Source: an uncultured Prevotella sp.
Lineage (GTDB): Bacteria > Bacteroidota > Bacteroidia > Bacteroidales > Bacteroidaceae
Direction of reading: 5' to 3'
NCBI GenBank assembly: GCA_905236455.1
Contig: CAJOPT010000004.1
Coordinates: forward strand, 19,157 to 83,156
DNA: 64,000 nucleotides
Below are positions 62,769 through 64,000 of this stretch, in pieces. Position numbers and translations under genes: made by a program. Below the pieces are notes generated by a model. The model saw only the letters and a list, made by a program, of their open reading frames with translations. It did not search any database and was not told where the DNA came from. How positions within the stretch are numbered: position 1 is the first letter of the stretch; each line of letters starts with the position of its first letter.

Positions 62769-63848
62769 ATGCAGATAGCAAACCTCGGGGAGTTTGGTCT
62801 TATTGACAGACTCACCAAAAACATAGAGATAAAAAATAAGGCTACAATCTATGGGGTGGGTGACGATTGTGCCGTGATGCATTACCCCGAAACAGAAGTC
62901 CTGGCTACTACCGACATGCTTATGGAGGGTGTACACTTTGACCTTACATATATTGGCATGCGCCATTTGGGATATAAAGCAGCGATGGTCAACATCAGCG
63001 ACATCTTCGCCATGAACGGCACTCCTCGACAACTTATTATCAGCCTTGCTATAAGCAAACGGTTTACCGTGGAGGACATAGAGGAGTTTTATGAGGGTCT
63101 GAGATTAGCGTGCGACAAATGGAACGTTGATATCGTTGGAGGTGACACCACGTCATCTTATACAGGACTTGCTATCAGTATCACTTGTATCGGAGATGCT
63201 CCAAAGGAGAATATAGTATACCGCAACGGGGCCAAAGACACTGACCTGATTTGCGTATCTGGCGACTTAGGAGCAGCCTATATGGGACTACAGCTGCTGG
63301 AAAGAGAGAAAAGCGTCTATTACCAACAAGTTGATGAGGCGCAGAGAAAGAAAGACCAACACGCTTTGGATGAGCTGAGAAACTTCCAACCAGACTTTGC
63401 CGGAAAGGAATACCTACTTGACAGACAGCTTAAACCTGAAGCACGCGGTGACATAATCAAACTGCTCCGCGATAATCATATCCATCCTACTGCAATGATG
63501 GATATCTCTGATGGCTTAAGCAGTGAGCTGATACATATTTGCAAACAAAGCCATTGCGGATGTCGCATATATGAGAAGAATATACCTATTGACTACCAGA
63601 CAGCCGTGATGTGTGAGGAGTTTAATATGAACCTCACAACCGCCGCACTAAACGGCGGCGAAGACTATGAACTCCTGTTTACCGTGCCTATCGGTGACCA
63701 TGAGAAGATAGAACAATTGGAAGGCATACGACTTATAGGTCATGTCACACGTGAGGAGCTGGGGTGTGCATTGATAACCAGAGATGGTAATGAGTTTGAA
63801 CTGAAAGCGCAAGGATGGAATCCACTTTCATCTGTTAATAAAACCTAA
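62769..63848 (+). CDS. thiL: Thiamine-monophosphate kinase
   Basis: Phosphorylates thiamine monophosphate to the active diphosphate coenzyme. Family motifs: GVGDDCAVMHYPETEVLATTD near the N-terminus with the Mg-binding Asp pair, GVHFDLTYIGMRHLGYKAA, VNISDIFAMNG, VGGDTTSSYTGLAISIT, CVSGDLGAAYMGLQLL, MDISDGLSSELIHI and LNGGEDYELLFTV. 359 aa is slightly longer than E. coli ThiL. No TPP riboswitch is recognised upstream; it lies 48 bp after PNP and is probably part of the same transcript. Confidence 0.95.
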   Translation: MQIANLGEFGLIDRLTKNIEIKNKATIYGVGDDCAVMHYPETEVLATTDMLMEGVHFDLTYIGMRHLGYKAAMVNISDIFAMNGTPRQLIISLAISKRFTVEDIEEFYEGLRLACDKWNVDIVGGDTTSSYTGLAISITCIGDAPKENIVYRNGAKDTDLICVSGDLGAAYMGLQLLEREKSVYYQQVDEAQRKKDQHALDELRNFQPDFAGKEYLLDRQLKPEARGDIIKLLRDNHIHPTAMMDISDGLSSELIHICKQSHCGCRIYEKNIPIDYQTAVMCEEFNMNLTTAALNGGEDYELLFTVPIGDHEKIEQLEGIRLIGHVTREELGCALITRDGNEFELKAQGWNPLSSVNKT

Positions 63849-63897
63849 TTAAGGGAATTTCATTCCACGTTTCTTTCGTTCTTTCATTTTTTATATG

Positions 63898-63905
63898 TAA
63901 CTTTG
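63898..63905 (+). promoter_or_regulatory. -7 promoter box of tRNA-Phe
   Basis: TAACTTTG, 21 bp upstream of the tRNA 5' end, matching TAnnTTTG. Confidence 0.6.
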
Positions 63906-63926
63906 CACCCGCAAAACAAAACCAAT

Positions 63927-63999
<73 letters not shown>

Positions 64000-64000
64000 C

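Overview
The window is a piece of a Bacteroidales chromosome, most likely from Prevotella or a close relative. No database search was possible, so this rests on what the sequence shows. Many intergenic regions carry the Bacteroidetes -7 promoter box TAnnTTTG (TATCTTTG, TACCTTTG, TAATTTTG and others), a few with a TTTG -33 box 19-20 bp upstream. Strong purine Shine-Dalgarno sequences are rare, and the DNA is moderately AT-rich. Several genes belong to families typical of this phylum: DUF4296, DUF4421, DUF4105, DUF5686, a DUF5715-like protein, a type IX secretion-like C-terminal tail, a cysteine-less DksA-like protein and a GGGtGRT protein. The window is almost entirely conserved core chromosome. 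I found no prophage, intact insertion sequence, CRISPR array, restriction system or rRNA.

Region by region. 1-1.8 kb: the end of an ATP synthase operon (atpA, atpG), closed by a perfect hairpin shared with the next gene. 1.9-9.7 kb, leftward: glyA, engB (yihA), an ABC-F ATPase, valS and a clostripain-like lipoprotein. 9.9-15.7 kb, rightward: mltG, a FAD-dependent oxidoreductase, a secreted GH2 glycosidase and a HAD phosphatase, meeting kdsB and a secreted CotH/lamin-tail protein on the other strand. 19.1-28.5 kb, rightward: ileS, a DksA-like gene, lspA, a DUF4296 lipoprotein, a small unknown protein, nadC, a C69 dipeptidase and trmB. 28.6-34.1 kb: ald (leftward), then rightward an M15/DUF5715-like protein, a Gfo/Idh/MocA oxidoreductase and DUF4421, converging on DUF4105. 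34.2-39.8 kb: an envelope cluster with an outer-membrane protein, lptC, a CNNM/CBS protein and a PpiD/SurA-type folding factor. 40.0-48.3 kb: a DUF5686 barrel protein and an AddA/AddB-type helicase-nuclease pair. 48.4-51.4 kb: a NifU-like scaffold with its GGGtGRT partner, a SpoU rRNA methyltransferase and a small unknown gene. 52-57.4 kb: a TIGR03915-type protein facing nrdD, then groES-groEL. 57.5-58.9 kb: a secreted CE7 acetyl esterase. 59.0-63.8 kb: sppA, lpxK, a purine nucleoside phosphorylase and thiL. The window ends with tRNA-Phe(GAA).

The main themes are translation (valS, ileS, trmB, a SpoU methyltransferase, tRNA-Phe), envelope building (kdsB, lpxK, lptC, mltG, lspA, sppA, folding factors, barrels), anaerobic metabolism (nrdD, NifU/GGGtGRT) and glycan breakdown (GH2, CE7). 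I did not find a clear new multi-gene system. The best leads are small: a 9-bp tandem repeat lying between two divergent promoters, duplicated dyad operators upstream of groES, an M15-peptidase-like motif in a poorly described protein, a terminator that doubles as coding sequence, a 116-nt lpxK/PNP overlap, two possibly leaderless genes, and a 540-bp gene-free stretch with protein-like relics.
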